In this document: in pieces, positions 7,711 to 15,891 of the stretch | Layout: every line of letters starts with the position of its first letter | How positions within the stretch are numbered: position 1 is the first letter of the stretch | Assembly (NCBI GenBank): GCA_031261885.1 | Contig: JAISIU010000225.1 | Span: 1 to 23,411, forward strand | Direction: 5' to 3' | Source of the DNA: Bifidobacteriaceae bacterium | GTDB taxonomy: Bacteria; Actinomycetota; Actinomycetes; Actinomycetales; WQXJ01 | Length of the DNA stretch: 23,411 nt | Notes under the pieces: generated by a model | The model's database searches: none | What the model saw: only the letters and a program-made list of their open reading frames with translations | Told to the model about the DNA's origin: nothing | Translations under genes and position numbers: made by a program

Positions 7711-9267
7711 CTACCCCTCCTGACCGGCGCCTTGCCCGGTGTCCGCCCCCCGGTCCCCGAGGGCGCGGGCCGCGGCGGCGAAGGCGTCCCCACGTTCGGC
7801 GTAATCGCGGAACTGGTCCATGGACGCGGCCGCCGGCGCCAACAGCACGGTGTCGCCCGGGCGCGCTAGGGAACGGGCACGGGCCACGGCACTTCGCATC
7901 ACCTCAGTGTCCGTCGGCGCGACCTCCGCGCGCGGGATATCCGGCGCGTGTCGGTCCAGCGCCGTGCGCCACGGCGAGGCGTCGCGGCCGATGAGAACGA
8001 CGCCGCGCAGCTTGGGCCGGATTTCCTCGACGAGGCGGTCGAAGACGGCGCCCTTCGCGAGCCCGCCGGCGATCCACACGACGCGGCCGTCGGGGAACGA
8101 GGCGAGCGAGGCGGCGGCGGCGTGCGCGTTCGTCGCCTTCGAATCGTCGACGTACGTGATGCCGCCGGCCTGGGCGACCGTCTCGACGCGGTGGGGGCCG
8201 ACGCTGAAACCGCCGAGCCCGAGGGCCACGGCCCGGGCGTCGACGCCGCCGGCGCGGGCCAGCGCGGCCGCGGCGACGGCGTCCGAGACCAGGTGCGGCG
8301 CGAGCCGGCCGTCGGGGCCGGCCAGGCCCGTCAAACGGTCGAGGCGGACCAGTTCGGTTCCCGGCTCCCCCACCGCGGCGGCGGTGTCCGATGTCGGCCC
8401 GTCCGAGGCGGGCCAGGCGACCCGGTCGTAGATGGCGCCGTCCCGGACGCCCACCTGTCCGGGACCGGGGGGCGACGCCAGCGTGGCGAGCCCAGCGCCG
8501 AGCGGCCGGCCCGTCGCCAGGGAGCGCGGCAGACCGGCATCGGGCACGATGGCGCAGCGCCTGACGTGCCGGAAGATGCGCGACTTGGCCTGGGCGTACT
8601 CGGCGAAGGAACCGTGCCAGTCAATGTGGTCCTGGGCGATGTTCAAGATGACGGCGGCCCGCGGCGCGACCGTGCCAGTGAAGGCCAGCTGGAAGCTCGA
8701 CAGCTCGCAGACGAGCGCGTCCCACTGGGGGTCGCGCGCCACGTCGACGAGCGGCGTGCCGACGTTCCCGGCCGCGACCGCGTTCAGCCCGGCGGCCCTC
8801 AGGATCGCCGTGGTCATACCCGTCACCGTGGTCTTGACGTTGGTGCCCGTGACACCGAGCCAATACGCATCGGGGCGGGCCCGGAGCCGCCACGCGAGCT
8901 CGACCTCGCTCCACACCTCGATGCCGGCCGCGAGCGCCCCGGCCAGCGGCTCCACCTGGGGAAACCAGCCCGGGGAGGCGACCACGAGGTCGATGGAACC
9001 GAGGTCGAGCGCGGGGCCGGGGACGACGCCGGGTTCCTGAACGGCATCGTCCACGGGCACCACGGTCGCGCCGATCTCGCGCAAAGCGGCGAGGGCGGCC
9101 CGGCCGGACTTGCCGAGGCCGAGCACGGCGACACGTTTGCCGACCAGCTCCCGGGCCGTTTGGGCGGCCGGCGAGACGGACGCGGCGGACGCGGCCTGAG
9201 AGGTTCGGGGCATGGGCTGGGGCTCTTGTGCGATGGGCATGGCGGTAGTGGGCTCGGTTCCTTTCAC
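7711..9267 (-). CDS. murD: UDP-N-acetylmuramoyl-L-alanine--D-glutamate ligase
   Basis: MurD adds D-glutamate to UDP-MurNAc-L-Ala in the cytoplasm. Visible motifs are the N-terminal Rossmann loop 'VAVLGLGKSGRAA', 'AGNVGTPL', 'ELSSFQLAF', 'ILNIAQDHIDWHGS', 'GPHRVE' and 'YVDDSKATNAHAA'. The ATP loop reads G-T-N-V-K-T-T, with Val144 (codon 8836-8838) in place of the nearly invariant Gly before Lys145. The 'HNxxN' motif is H325-L-V-S-D329. The chosen start is the GTG at 9267, which overlaps the mraY TGA as GTGA and gives 518 residues. The ATG at 9240 (509 residues) has no good ribosome site but cannot be excluded. The first 35 or so residues are low-complexity. The order mraY-murD-ftsW is standard for the cluster. 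Confidence 0.95.
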   Translation of the reverse strand: MKGTEPTTAMPIAQEPQPMPRTSQAASAASVSPAAQTARELVGKRVAVLGLGKSGRAALAALREIGATVVPVDDAVQEPGVVPGPALDLGSIDLVVASPGWFPQVEPLAGALAAGIEVWSEVELAWRLRARPDAYWLGVTGTNVKTTVTGMTTAILRAAGLNAVAAGNVGTPLVDVARDPQWDALVCELSSFQLAFTGTVAPRAAVILNIAQDHIDWHGSFAEYAQAKSRIFRHVRRCAIVPDAGLPRSLATGRPLGAGLATLASPPGPGQVGVRDGAIYDRVAWPASDGPTSDTAAAVGEPGTELVRLDRLTGLAGPDGRLAPHLVSDAVAAAALARAGGVDARAVALGLGGFSVGPHRVETVAQAGGITYVDDSKATNAHAAAASLASFPDGRVVWIAGGLAKGAVFDRLVEEIRPKLRGVVLIGRDASPWRTALDRHAPDIPRAEVAPTDTEVMRSAVARARSLARPGDTVLLAPAAASMDQFRDYAERGDAFAAAARALGDRGADTGQGAGQEG

Positions 9268-10343
9268 GCGACCGATTCCCCGTAGAACAGGCCGACCCCG
9301 AGCGCGGCGAGGAGGCCGGCGATCAGCCAGAAGCGGATCACGATCGTGACCTCCGCCCAGCCGGAGAGCTCGAAGTGGTGGTGCAATGGGGCCATTTTGA
9401 ACACGCGTTTGCCGCCGGAGATCTTGAACCAACCGATCTGGATCACGTCCGAGGCGACGATGATGACGAACAGGCCGCCGATGATGACGGCGAGCAGCTC
9501 GGTGCGGGTGACGATCGACATGCCGGCGAAGGCGCCGCCCAGCGCCAGCGAGCCCGTGTCGCCCATGAAGATGCGGGCCGGCGAGGCGTTCCACCACAGG
9601 AAGCCGATCAGCGCGCCGACCACGGCCGAGGCGACGACCTGGAGGTCGAGCGGGTCGCGCACGGCGTAACACTGGCCGATCACGAGGTCCGAGCCGCACC
9701 AGTTGTTGGCCTGCCACAGCGACACGATGATGTAGGCCCCGAACGCCATGGCCGAGGACCCGGTCGCGAGGCCGTCCAACCCGTCCGTCAGGTTGACCGC
9801 GTTCGACCAGGCCGTGATCAGGAAGTAGGCCCAGATCACGAACAGGACCACGCCGAGCGCCTTGCCCGCAAACGCGAGGTTCAGCCACGTGTCGCGCACG
9901 AACGAGATGCGCAGCGAGGCCGGCGTCAGGCCGGCGGAGTTCGGGAAGTGCGAGGCCAGCACCGCGAACACGATCGCGACGAGGCCCTGGCCCGCGAATT
10001 TCCAGCTCGGCTTCAGGCCCTCGGACTGTTGGTGGTGGATCTTCAGGAAGTCGTCGATGAAACCGACCAGGCCAAGGCCAACCATGAGGAACAGAACCAG
10101 GAGGCCGGCCAGGGCCGGCCGGTGGCCCGTCAGGAGATCGGAGCCGAAGTACCCGAGCAGGGCGGCGAGGACGATGACGAGACCGCCCATCGTGGGCGTG
10201 CCGCGCTTGGTCAGGTGGCTCGTGGGGCCGTCCTGGCGGATGAACTGGCCGAATTGGTGTTTGACGAGGAAGCGGATCAGCAGCGGCGTGCCGAACAGCG
10301 TCACGACGAGCGCGATGGCGGCCGCGAAGAGCGTGTTGAGCAC
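9264..10343 (-). CDS. mraY: Phospho-N-acetylmuramoyl-pentapeptide transferase (lipid I synthase)
   Basis: MraY is an integral membrane enzyme that transfers phospho-MurNAc-pentapeptide to undecaprenyl phosphate, making lipid I. The 359-residue product has about ten membrane helices and every family signature: 'RQDGPTSHLTKRGTPTMGG' (36-54), the Asp pair in 'GFIDDFLK' (Asp97/98), 'NLTDGLDGLATGS' (184-196), 'MGDTGSLALGG' (260-270) and the 'PLHHHFE' loop (319-325). The length is typical for actinobacteria. Translation starts at a GTG (10343) with a GAGG run five bases upstream. It lies seven bases after the murF stop, and its own stop overlaps the proposed murD start. Confidence 0.98.
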   Translation of the reverse strand: MLNTLFAAAIALVVTLFGTPLLIRFLVKHQFGQFIRQDGPTSHLTKRGTPTMGGLVIVLAALLGYFGSDLLTGHRPALAGLLVLFLMVGLGLVGFIDDFLKIHHQQSEGLKPSWKFAGQGLVAIVFAVLASHFPNSAGLTPASLRISFVRDTWLNLAFAGKALGVVLFVIWAYFLITAWSNAVNLTDGLDGLATGSSAMAFGAYIIVSLWQANNWCGSDLVIGQCYAVRDPLDLQVVASAVVGALIGFLWWNASPARIFMGDTGSLALGGAFAGMSIVTRTELLAVIIGGLFVIIVASDVIQIGWFKISGGKRVFKMAPLHHHFELSGWAEVTIVIRFWLIAGLLAALGVGLFYGESVA

Positions 10344-10350
10344 GTGCGCC

Positions 10351-11817
10351 TCACCTTCCCGTCGGCTGATCCGTGGGCCGGTCCCCCGGCCGGGTCAGCT
10401 CCTCGTCCGGGCCGGCCGCGTGGCCGGCCGCCTCGAGGGCCGCGGCCACGCGCCACAGACCGGTGCCGTTGGAACCCTTGACCAGAGTGATCGTACGTGA
10501 CAAATCACCGGCGGCGAGCGCGGCGCGCGCGGCCTCGGCGTCCCGGGCCTGCATTAGGTGGATGTCGGCGAGGCCGCCGATCCTCGCGCCCTCTTGGACC
10601 GCGGCGGAGAACTCGCCGACGGCCAGGATCTCGTCGATGCCGAGGCGGGCGGCCCGGAGGCCGGCTTCGCGGTGGGCCTCGAACGCGGCCGGGCCGAGCT
10701 CCAGCATGTCGCCGATCACCGCGAGGGTGCGGCGGCCCGTGGAGTGGCCGAGGCCGGCCAGCGTGGCGAGGGCCGCGCCCATCGACGTGGGGTTCGCGTT
10801 GTAGGAGTCGTCGAGCAGCAGGCCGCCCGAGTCCAGCACGAACAGGGCCATGCGGTGCGGCGAATCGGGCGTCACGCCGCCGAGCGCCCGGGCCGAGTCC
10901 TGGAGCGGCCAGCCGAGCGCGACGCCGGCCGTGACGGCCGCCAGCAGGTTGCCCTGGTGATGCCGGCCGATCAGCCCGCTGACCAGGTGCGCGGTCTGGC
11001 CGTCCGGGCCCTCCAGGTCGAGGGCGACGCGACCGAGCCGGTCCGTCTCGACCCGGGTGGCTCTGACGTCGGCGGGCCCGGTCCCCGAGAACGTGAGCCG
11101 CCGGACGCCGCGGCCGGCGGGCAGCGGCATCCCGATGACGCGGGGGTCGTCGGCGTTGAGGACGGCCGTGCCGCCCTCGGGCAGCGCGGCCAGCAGCTCG
11201 GCCTTCGTCCGGGCGATCGCCTCGATCGAGCCGAACTCGCCGAGGTGGGCCGGCTGGACGGCCAGTTCGAGCGCGACGTCCGGCGGCGCGATGGCCGTCA
11301 GGTGCGCGATCTCGCCGACGTGGTTGGCGCCGTACTCGAGCACGAGGTACCGGGTTTCCTCCGTGGCGCCGAGCACGGTCAACGGCAGGCCGATGTCGTT
11401 GTTGAAGGAGCCGGCCGCAGCGACGGTCGGCCCGTGCGCGGCCGCGAGCCGGGCCAGCAGGTCCTTGGTCGTGGTCTTGCCGACCGACCCGGTGACGCCG
11501 ATGACGGTGAGGCCGCCCGTCTCCCGGAGGCGGTCCAGGTGGGCGCGGGCCAAGCGCCCAAGCGCCGGCACGACGGCGTCCACCCTGAGGTGCGGCACTT
11601 CCCCGAGGTCGCGTTCGGCGATGACGAAGGCGGCGCCGGCCGCCCGGGCGCCGGCCGCGAAGTCGTGGCCGTCGGCCCGCTCACCCTTGATGGCGGCGAA
11701 AACCGCGCCGGGCAGCACCTGGCGCGAGTCGGTCACGACGCGGCCCACGGGCGTGTCCCCGTCGACCCCGACCAGCCGGCCGCCCACGGCCGCCGCGGCC
11801 TCGGACGCTGTCAACAT
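10351..11817 (-). CDS. murF: UDP-N-acetylmuramoyl-tripeptide--D-alanyl-D-alanine ligase
   Basis: MurF adds the D-Ala-D-Ala dipeptide to complete the UDP-MurNAc-pentapeptide. The 488-residue protein has an N-terminal substrate domain ('VTDSRQVLPGAVFAAIKG', 28-45), the ATP loop 'GVTGSVGKTTTKDLL' (Lys114), 'SFNNDIGLPLTVL', the 'GRHHQGNLLAA' Mur-ligase motif with the second Asn kept, and 'DDSYNANPTSM' in the C-terminal domain. The start at ATG 11817 lies inside the end of murE (overlap ATGTTGA, seven bases), so translation is probably coupled. Family and length agree well. Confidence 0.97.
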   Translation of the reverse strand: MLTASEAAAAVGGRLVGVDGDTPVGRVVTDSRQVLPGAVFAAIKGERADGHDFAAGARAAGAAFVIAERDLGEVPHLRVDAVVPALGRLARAHLDRLRETGGLTVIGVTGSVGKTTTKDLLARLAAAHGPTVAAAGSFNNDIGLPLTVLGATEETRYLVLEYGANHVGEIAHLTAIAPPDVALELAVQPAHLGEFGSIEAIARTKAELLAALPEGGTAVLNADDPRVIGMPLPAGRGVRRLTFSGTGPADVRATRVETDRLGRVALDLEGPDGQTAHLVSGLIGRHHQGNLLAAVTAGVALGWPLQDSARALGGVTPDSPHRMALFVLDSGGLLLDDSYNANPTSMGAALATLAGLGHSTGRRTLAVIGDMLELGPAAFEAHREAGLRAARLGIDEILAVGEFSAAVQEGARIGGLADIHLMQARDAEAARAALAAGDLSRTITLVKGSNGTGLWRVAAALEAAGHAAGPDEELTRPGDRPTDQPTGR

Positions 11818-13451
11818 TGCCGTTCCCGCCCCTTCTCTTCCGGATCGTCCCGGCCGGCTCGGGCCGCGAGCGCGTCGGCGAGCGCCACGCGGTCGTCCCA
11901 CGGGTGCTGGCCGGCGGCATCGGTCTGCGTCGTCTCGTGGCCCTTGCCGAGCACGGCCACGAGGTCGCCGGGGCCGGCCAGGTCCACGGCCAGCGCGATC
12001 GCCGCGCCGCGGCCGGCCACCTCGCGCAGCTCGGCCCCGGCGGCCGCGACCTCGGCGCCGCCCATGACGGCGGCGCGGATCAGCGCCGGGTCCTCCTGGC
12101 GGGGGTTGTCGTCCGTCACGATGACGAGGTCGGCGCCGCGCGCCGCCGCCGCCCCCATGAGTTCACGTTTCCCCTGGTCGCGGCCGCCGCCGGCGCCGAG
12201 CACGGCGATGAGCCGGCCCGATGTCTGGGCCCGGGCGGCCTCGAGCGACGTGGCGACGGCCTCCGGGGTGTGCGCGAAGTCGACGATCCCGATAGGCCCG
12301 CCCGGCGGCGAGGCGACCCGCTCCATGCGCCCGGGCACGCCGTCGAGCTCCGCGATCCCGGCGGCCGCGACCGCCGGGTCGATGCCGAGGCTGACAGCCA
12401 TGAGCAGCGCGAACGCGGCGTTCATGACGTTGTACCCGCCGGGCAGCCTGGTCGAACCGTCGACCATGGCGCCGCCCGGCCCCTCCAAGCGGAACAGTTG
12501 GCACGTCCCGGCCGCGCCGACGGACCCGACTCCCGTGCCGCCATCGTGCGCCCCTCCCGGCTGGGGGACGGCGCCCAGGCCGAGCGGCCGCACCACCCAG
12601 TCCGGTGCGGCATCGGCGGCCCCGTCCCCGGCGGTGTGGGCGCCGGCCACCCGGATCACCGATTCCGGCGGCAGCGCGGTCTCGCGCGCCAGGCGGCGGC
12701 CCCACTCGTCGTCGACGCAGATGACGGCGCGGGCCGCATGCTCGGGCGTGAAGGCGAGGGCCTTGGCCTCGAAGTACGCCTCCATGGTCTTGTGGAAGTC
12801 GAGGTGGTCGCGGGCCAGGTTCGTGAAGCAGGCGACGCCGGCCTGGAAGCCGTCCACGCGGTGCAGCGCGAGCGCGTGGGACGACACCTCCATGGCGCAC
12901 CCCTTGACCCCGGTCTCGCGCATCGCGGCGAAGGCGGCCTCGAGGTCCGGGGCCTCCAGCGTGGTCCGGGCCGACGGCTCCGAGCGGCCGTCGAGGCGCA
13001 GCTCGATGGTGCCGAGCAGCGCCGTGTGCCGCCAGGCCGCCCGCATCGCGGCTTCCAGCAGGTAGGCCGTGGTCGTTTTGCCCGTGGTGCCCGTGATCGC
13101 GCCGATCTTGAGGTCGCGGGCGGGGTAGGCGTAGAACCAGGCGGACAGCTCGCCGAGCTGGGCCCTGGGATCGGGCACGATGACGAGCGGCGCCGTCTCG
13201 CCGAGCAGCGCGGCGCCTGTCTCATCGGTCAGGGCGGCGACGGCCCCGGCCGCGCGGGCGGCCGGCCAGTACCGCGCGCCGTGGCTGTTGGCGCCCTGGA
13301 GCGCGACGAACAGGTCGCCGGGCTCCACCTCACCGCTGGCCAGCGTCAGGCCCGTCAGCGGGGTCGCTGATTCGCCCAGGACCCGGCCGCCGGTCTGGCC
13401 GGCCACCTCGGCGAGGGTGTGCCTGGGCGGGATGTGGGGACGCACAGTCAT
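11811..13451 (-). CDS. murE: UDP-MurNAc-L-Ala-D-Glu--diamino acid ligase (predicted meso-DAP adding)
   Basis: MurE adds the third stem-peptide residue. The 546-residue product shows 'ITGTTGKTTT' (Lys125), 'MEVSSHAL', 'TNLARDHLDFH' (with the lysine to be carbamylated downstream in 'EAKALAF'), 'GYNVMNAA', 'DFAHTPEA', and 'DDNPRQEDP' with Arg451. The DNPR form of this motif is typical of enzymes that use meso-diaminopimelate, which predicts the diamino acid used. A Gly/Ala-rich insert (about 300-325) sits in the central domain. The ATG at 13451 lacks a strong ribosome-binding site; GTG 13445 is an alternative. The gene is separated from ftsI by 62 bases, one of the few real gaps in the cluster, and it overlaps murF by seven. 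Confidence 0.96.
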   Translation of the reverse strand: MTVRPHIPPRHTLAEVAGQTGGRVLGESATPLTGLTLASGEVEPGDLFVALQGANSHGARYWPAARAAGAVAALTDETGAALLGETAPLVIVPDPRAQLGELSAWFYAYPARDLKIGAITGTTGKTTTAYLLEAAMRAAWRHTALLGTIELRLDGRSEPSARTTLEAPDLEAAFAAMRETGVKGCAMEVSSHALALHRVDGFQAGVACFTNLARDHLDFHKTMEAYFEAKALAFTPEHAARAVICVDDEWGRRLARETALPPESVIRVAGAHTAGDGAADAAPDWVVRPLGLGAVPQPGGAHDGGTGVGSVGAAGTCQLFRLEGPGGAMVDGSTRLPGGYNVMNAAFALLMAVSLGIDPAVAAAGIAELDGVPGRMERVASPPGGPIGIVDFAHTPEAVATSLEAARAQTSGRLIAVLGAGGGRDQGKRELMGAAAARGADLVIVTDDNPRQEDPALIRAAVMGGAEVAAAGAELREVAGRGAAIALAVDLAGPGDLVAVLGKGHETTQTDAAGQHPWDDRVALADALAARAGRDDPEEKGRERQC

Positions 13452-13513
13452 GGGATGGTTCTCGTTTCACCCGATGTTTCACATGTTTCGACCGGCCGAG
13501 GGCGCTGGGCCCG
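13452..13513. other. ftsI-murE spacer with three GAAAC repeats
   Basis: This 62-base gap sits between two translationally coupled blocks. On the plus strand GTTTCAC occurs at 13464-13470 and 13476-13482, and GTTTCGA at 13485-13491. These read as three GAAAC words on the coding strand. No terminator hairpin and no convincing -10/-35 pair is visible. The spacing (12 and 9 bases) could mark a protein or RNA site; nothing proves it. Confidence 0.4.
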
Positions 13514-15322
13514 CTACCAGGTCGTCTTCGGGGGATGGGCCTTCGACGTGGAGGGCGGCACGCCGAGGGTTTCCATAGCGAATGATGTCACGTCCTTGAA
13601 GACGGGGGCCGCCACCGTGGAACCCCACGAGGACGTCTTCGCGTTGTGCACGATCACGCCGACCGCGACCTCCGGGGCCTGGGCCGGCGCGAAGCCGATG
13701 AACGAGGAGACGTACTTCGTGCCGCTCTGGCTGATCTGCTCGGCCGTGCCGGTCTTGCCGGCGATCCGGTAGCCCGTGATCTGGGCCGTTTGGCCGGTGC
13801 CGGATTCGACGACGGCCTCCAGCATGGAGCTGATGGTTTTCGCGGTCTTCTTCGAGACCACGCGCGTCCCGGAGCCGATCGGCGTCTGCCCGCTCTTGCC
13901 GTCGGGGCAGGTCCAGGACTTGACGAGGTGCATCGGCATCGCGACGCCGCCGTCGCCGATCGTCGCGTACACGCCCGTGGCCTGCAGCGCGGTGACGGCC
14001 ACGCCCTGGCCGAACAGGATCGTGTTGCGCGTGCGGCCGTCCCACGAGGACGTGTTCGGCACGGGCACGAGGCCGGCCGATTCGCCGGGCAGCTCGACGC
14101 CGGTCTTGGAGCCGAACCCGAACTTGCGCAGGTAGTCGTACCGGGTCTGGTCCGGGATCGGCTTGGCCGCGATGACGGTGCCGTCGTTCGAGGACTGGGC
14201 GAGGATCCCGGTCAGCGTCCATTGGCTGGTGCCGTGGTCGGCGTCGTCGTGGAAGACCTGTCCGCCGACCGTGATCTGGGACGGCACCGAGTACTTCGAG
14301 GTCGCCTTCGCGGTGCCGGTCTCCAAGATCTCCGACATCGTCACAACCTTGCCCGTGGAGCCCGGCTCGAAGACGTCCTGGACGGCCGGGGAGCCCGCGG
14401 TGCCGGTCTTCGTGTCGCGGAGCGTCAGCGGGTTGACGGTCCCGGAGTCCGCGAGCGCCAGCAGTTCCCCGGTCTTCACGTCGACGACGACGACCTCGCC
14501 GCTGTCCGCGCCCGTGGCCTTGACCTGCTGGTCGATAGCCTGTTGGGCCTCCCATTGGAGGTCCGCGTTGATCGTCAGCTGGACGTCGCAGCCGGCCGTC
14601 GCGGCCGTGCCGGACGACTCGCCGCCGACGATCGGCACGCCGGAGGGGTCGACCTCCTGGGTCAGTTTGCCGTCGGTGCCGGTCAGCAGCTTGTCCTCGG
14701 TTTCCTCGAGGCCCGTGTAGTGGGTCGGGGTGTCCTTGTCGCCGGAGCCCATGTAGGGGTAGCCGATGATGTTGCCGGCCACGGCGCCGCCCGGGTAGGT
14801 CCGCTCGTAATAGAGGGTGCCATACACGCCCGTGACGCCGAGCTCGTTGATCTTGGTCCATTGGGAGGCCGTCGCGGCCCCCAGGAGCACGACGTACTTC
14901 TTCGTGCCGTTCAGTTTGTCGTAGGCCTGGTCCTCGCTGAGGCCGAGCAGTGGGGCCAGCAGCTGGGCGGCGCCCTCCGCGCCGGGTTTGGTGCCCTTCG
15001 GCGTGGTGGTGCCCGGCGTGAACGTCTTGACCTGCGTCTGGTTGGCTTCGACGCGGTAGCGCACCACGTCGGTCGCGAGGACCGTGCCGTCGGCGGTCTC
15101 GATGTCGCCGCGCTCGGCGGGTTGTTTGACCGTTTGGGTGCGCATCGCGACGCCCTCGGCCGCGAGCGCGCTGGCGTCGACGACCTGGAGTTGGACGAGC
15201 CGGCCGCAGCAGACGAGGAGCGCGAGCACGAGCAGGACGCGGATCGGCCGCTGCCGGCGGGCCGGCGTGTGGCGGTGTTTGCGCGGTTTGGTTCCGAAAC
15301 TGCGGTCCGTGGCGAAGCTCAT
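13514..15322 (-). CDS. ftsI: Septal peptidoglycan transpeptidase FtsI (class B PBP3)
   Basis: FtsI cross-links the septal peptidoglycan made by FtsW and is a beta-lactam target. The 602-residue protein has a basic cytoplasmic start, one membrane helix ('IRVLLVLALLVCCGRLVQLQVV', about 27-48), a PBP dimerisation domain (about 68-225, with 'RGDIETADGTVLA'), and a transpeptidase domain with the three active-site motifs: S322-T-G-K325, S377-S-N379 and K523-T-G525. The C-terminus is short, with no PASTA domains. The ATG at 15322 overlaps the ftsL stop as ATGA. It ends with TAG 62 bases before murE. Length and motif spacing are normal for actinobacterial FtsI. Confidence 0.97.
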   Translation of the reverse strand: MSFATDRSFGTKPRKHRHTPARRQRPIRVLLVLALLVCCGRLVQLQVVDASALAAEGVAMRTQTVKQPAERGDIETADGTVLATDVVRYRVEANQTQVKTFTPGTTTPKGTKPGAEGAAQLLAPLLGLSEDQAYDKLNGTKKYVVLLGAATASQWTKINELGVTGVYGTLYYERTYPGGAVAGNIIGYPYMGSGDKDTPTHYTGLEETEDKLLTGTDGKLTQEVDPSGVPIVGGESSGTAATAGCDVQLTINADLQWEAQQAIDQQVKATGADSGEVVVVDVKTGELLALADSGTVNPLTLRDTKTGTAGSPAVQDVFEPGSTGKVVTMSEILETGTAKATSKYSVPSQITVGGQVFHDDADHGTSQWTLTGILAQSSNDGTVIAAKPIPDQTRYDYLRKFGFGSKTGVELPGESAGLVPVPNTSSWDGRTRNTILFGQGVAVTALQATGVYATIGDGGVAMPMHLVKSWTCPDGKSGQTPIGSGTRVVSKKTAKTISSMLEAVVESGTGQTAQITGYRIAGKTGTAEQISQSGTKYVSSFIGFAPAQAPEVAVGVIVHNAKTSSWGSTVAAPVFKDVTSFAMETLGVPPSTSKAHPPKTTW

Positions 15323-15891
15323 TGGTCCGCTCCCTGGTCGGTGTCGGTGTCCGTGGGGCGGGCGGAGTTCGTTGAATTGGTGTCCGATGTCGTGGCGGCG
15401 CCGGAATCGTTGTCCGATGTCGTCTGGGCGGAATCGCTGTCGGAATCGCTGTCCGTGCCGGCCGCTGACGCGGCGGCGGAGGCCGATGCCGCGGCCGAGG
15501 CGGACGCGAGCGGGTTGCCGATCACCTTGCCGTCCTTGAGGCGGATGTAGCCGACGCCGTCGGCCGGCCGCATGCCGAGCTTCTTCGCGGCTTTCGACAG
15601 GGCGGCGGGTGCGGCGGCCTGGTTGATCTGGGCGATCACGTCGGTGCGGTGTTCCTGGAGGTCGGCCAGTTTGGTCTCGAGCCGGTGCTGCTCGAACGAG
15701 CCCTTCGCCATCTGGGTGTTGAGCACGAACCCGGTGCCGAGGCCGCCGCCGAGCACGAGGACGCAGACGACGATGAACAGGGCGCGGCCGCGGCGTTTCG
15801 GGGCCGGCGCGACCAGGCGCAGCGGGGCCGGGCGCGGGCGGGACTGGGCGGCCGGGGTGCGGCGCGGCAGCGTGGCGGGCAGGGCCGTCAT
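15319..15891 (-). CDS. ftsL: Cell division protein FtsL with acidic Ser/Asp tail
   Basis: FtsL is a small bitopic divisome regulator that couples FtsQ to FtsW/FtsI activation. The 190-residue product has a basic cytoplasmic N-terminus, one membrane helix (about 37-59, 'ALFIVVCVLVLGGG...'), and a short coiled-coil-like segment ('EQHRLETKLADLQEHRTDVI', about 67-86). The septum-initiator-like 'AKKLGMRPADGVGYIRLKDG' follows. From about residue 127 the C-terminus is a low-complexity tail of Ala/Ser repeats followed by Ser/Asp/Thr repeats, which would lie outside the membrane. FtsL proteins are typically near 100-130 residues, so the tail is unusual. The start overlaps the rsmH stop as ATGA and the end overlaps the ftsI start in the same way. 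The call relies on position, topology and this short motif. Confidence 0.9.
   Translation of the reverse strand: MTALPATLPRRTPAAQSRPRPAPLRLVAPAPKRRGRALFIVVCVLVLGGGLGTGFVLNTQMAKGSFEQHRLETKLADLQEHRTDVIAQINQAAAPAALSKAAKKLGMRPADGVGYIRLKDGKVIGNPLASASAAASASAAASAAGTDSDSDSDSAQTTSDNDSGAATTSDTNSTNSARPTDTDTDQGADQ

Noticed and set aside
13475..13490. parS-like sequence starting TGTTTCAC in the ftsI-murE gap
   Set aside because: Only the left half matches the parS consensus TGTTTCACGTGAAACA. The right half continues ATGTTTCG, not a GTGAAACA-type half, so the palindrome is missing.
14346..14360. FtsI active site S-T-G-K as a possible oddity
   Set aside because: SxxK only fixes the Ser and Lys, and S-T-x-K is common in actinobacterial PBP3.
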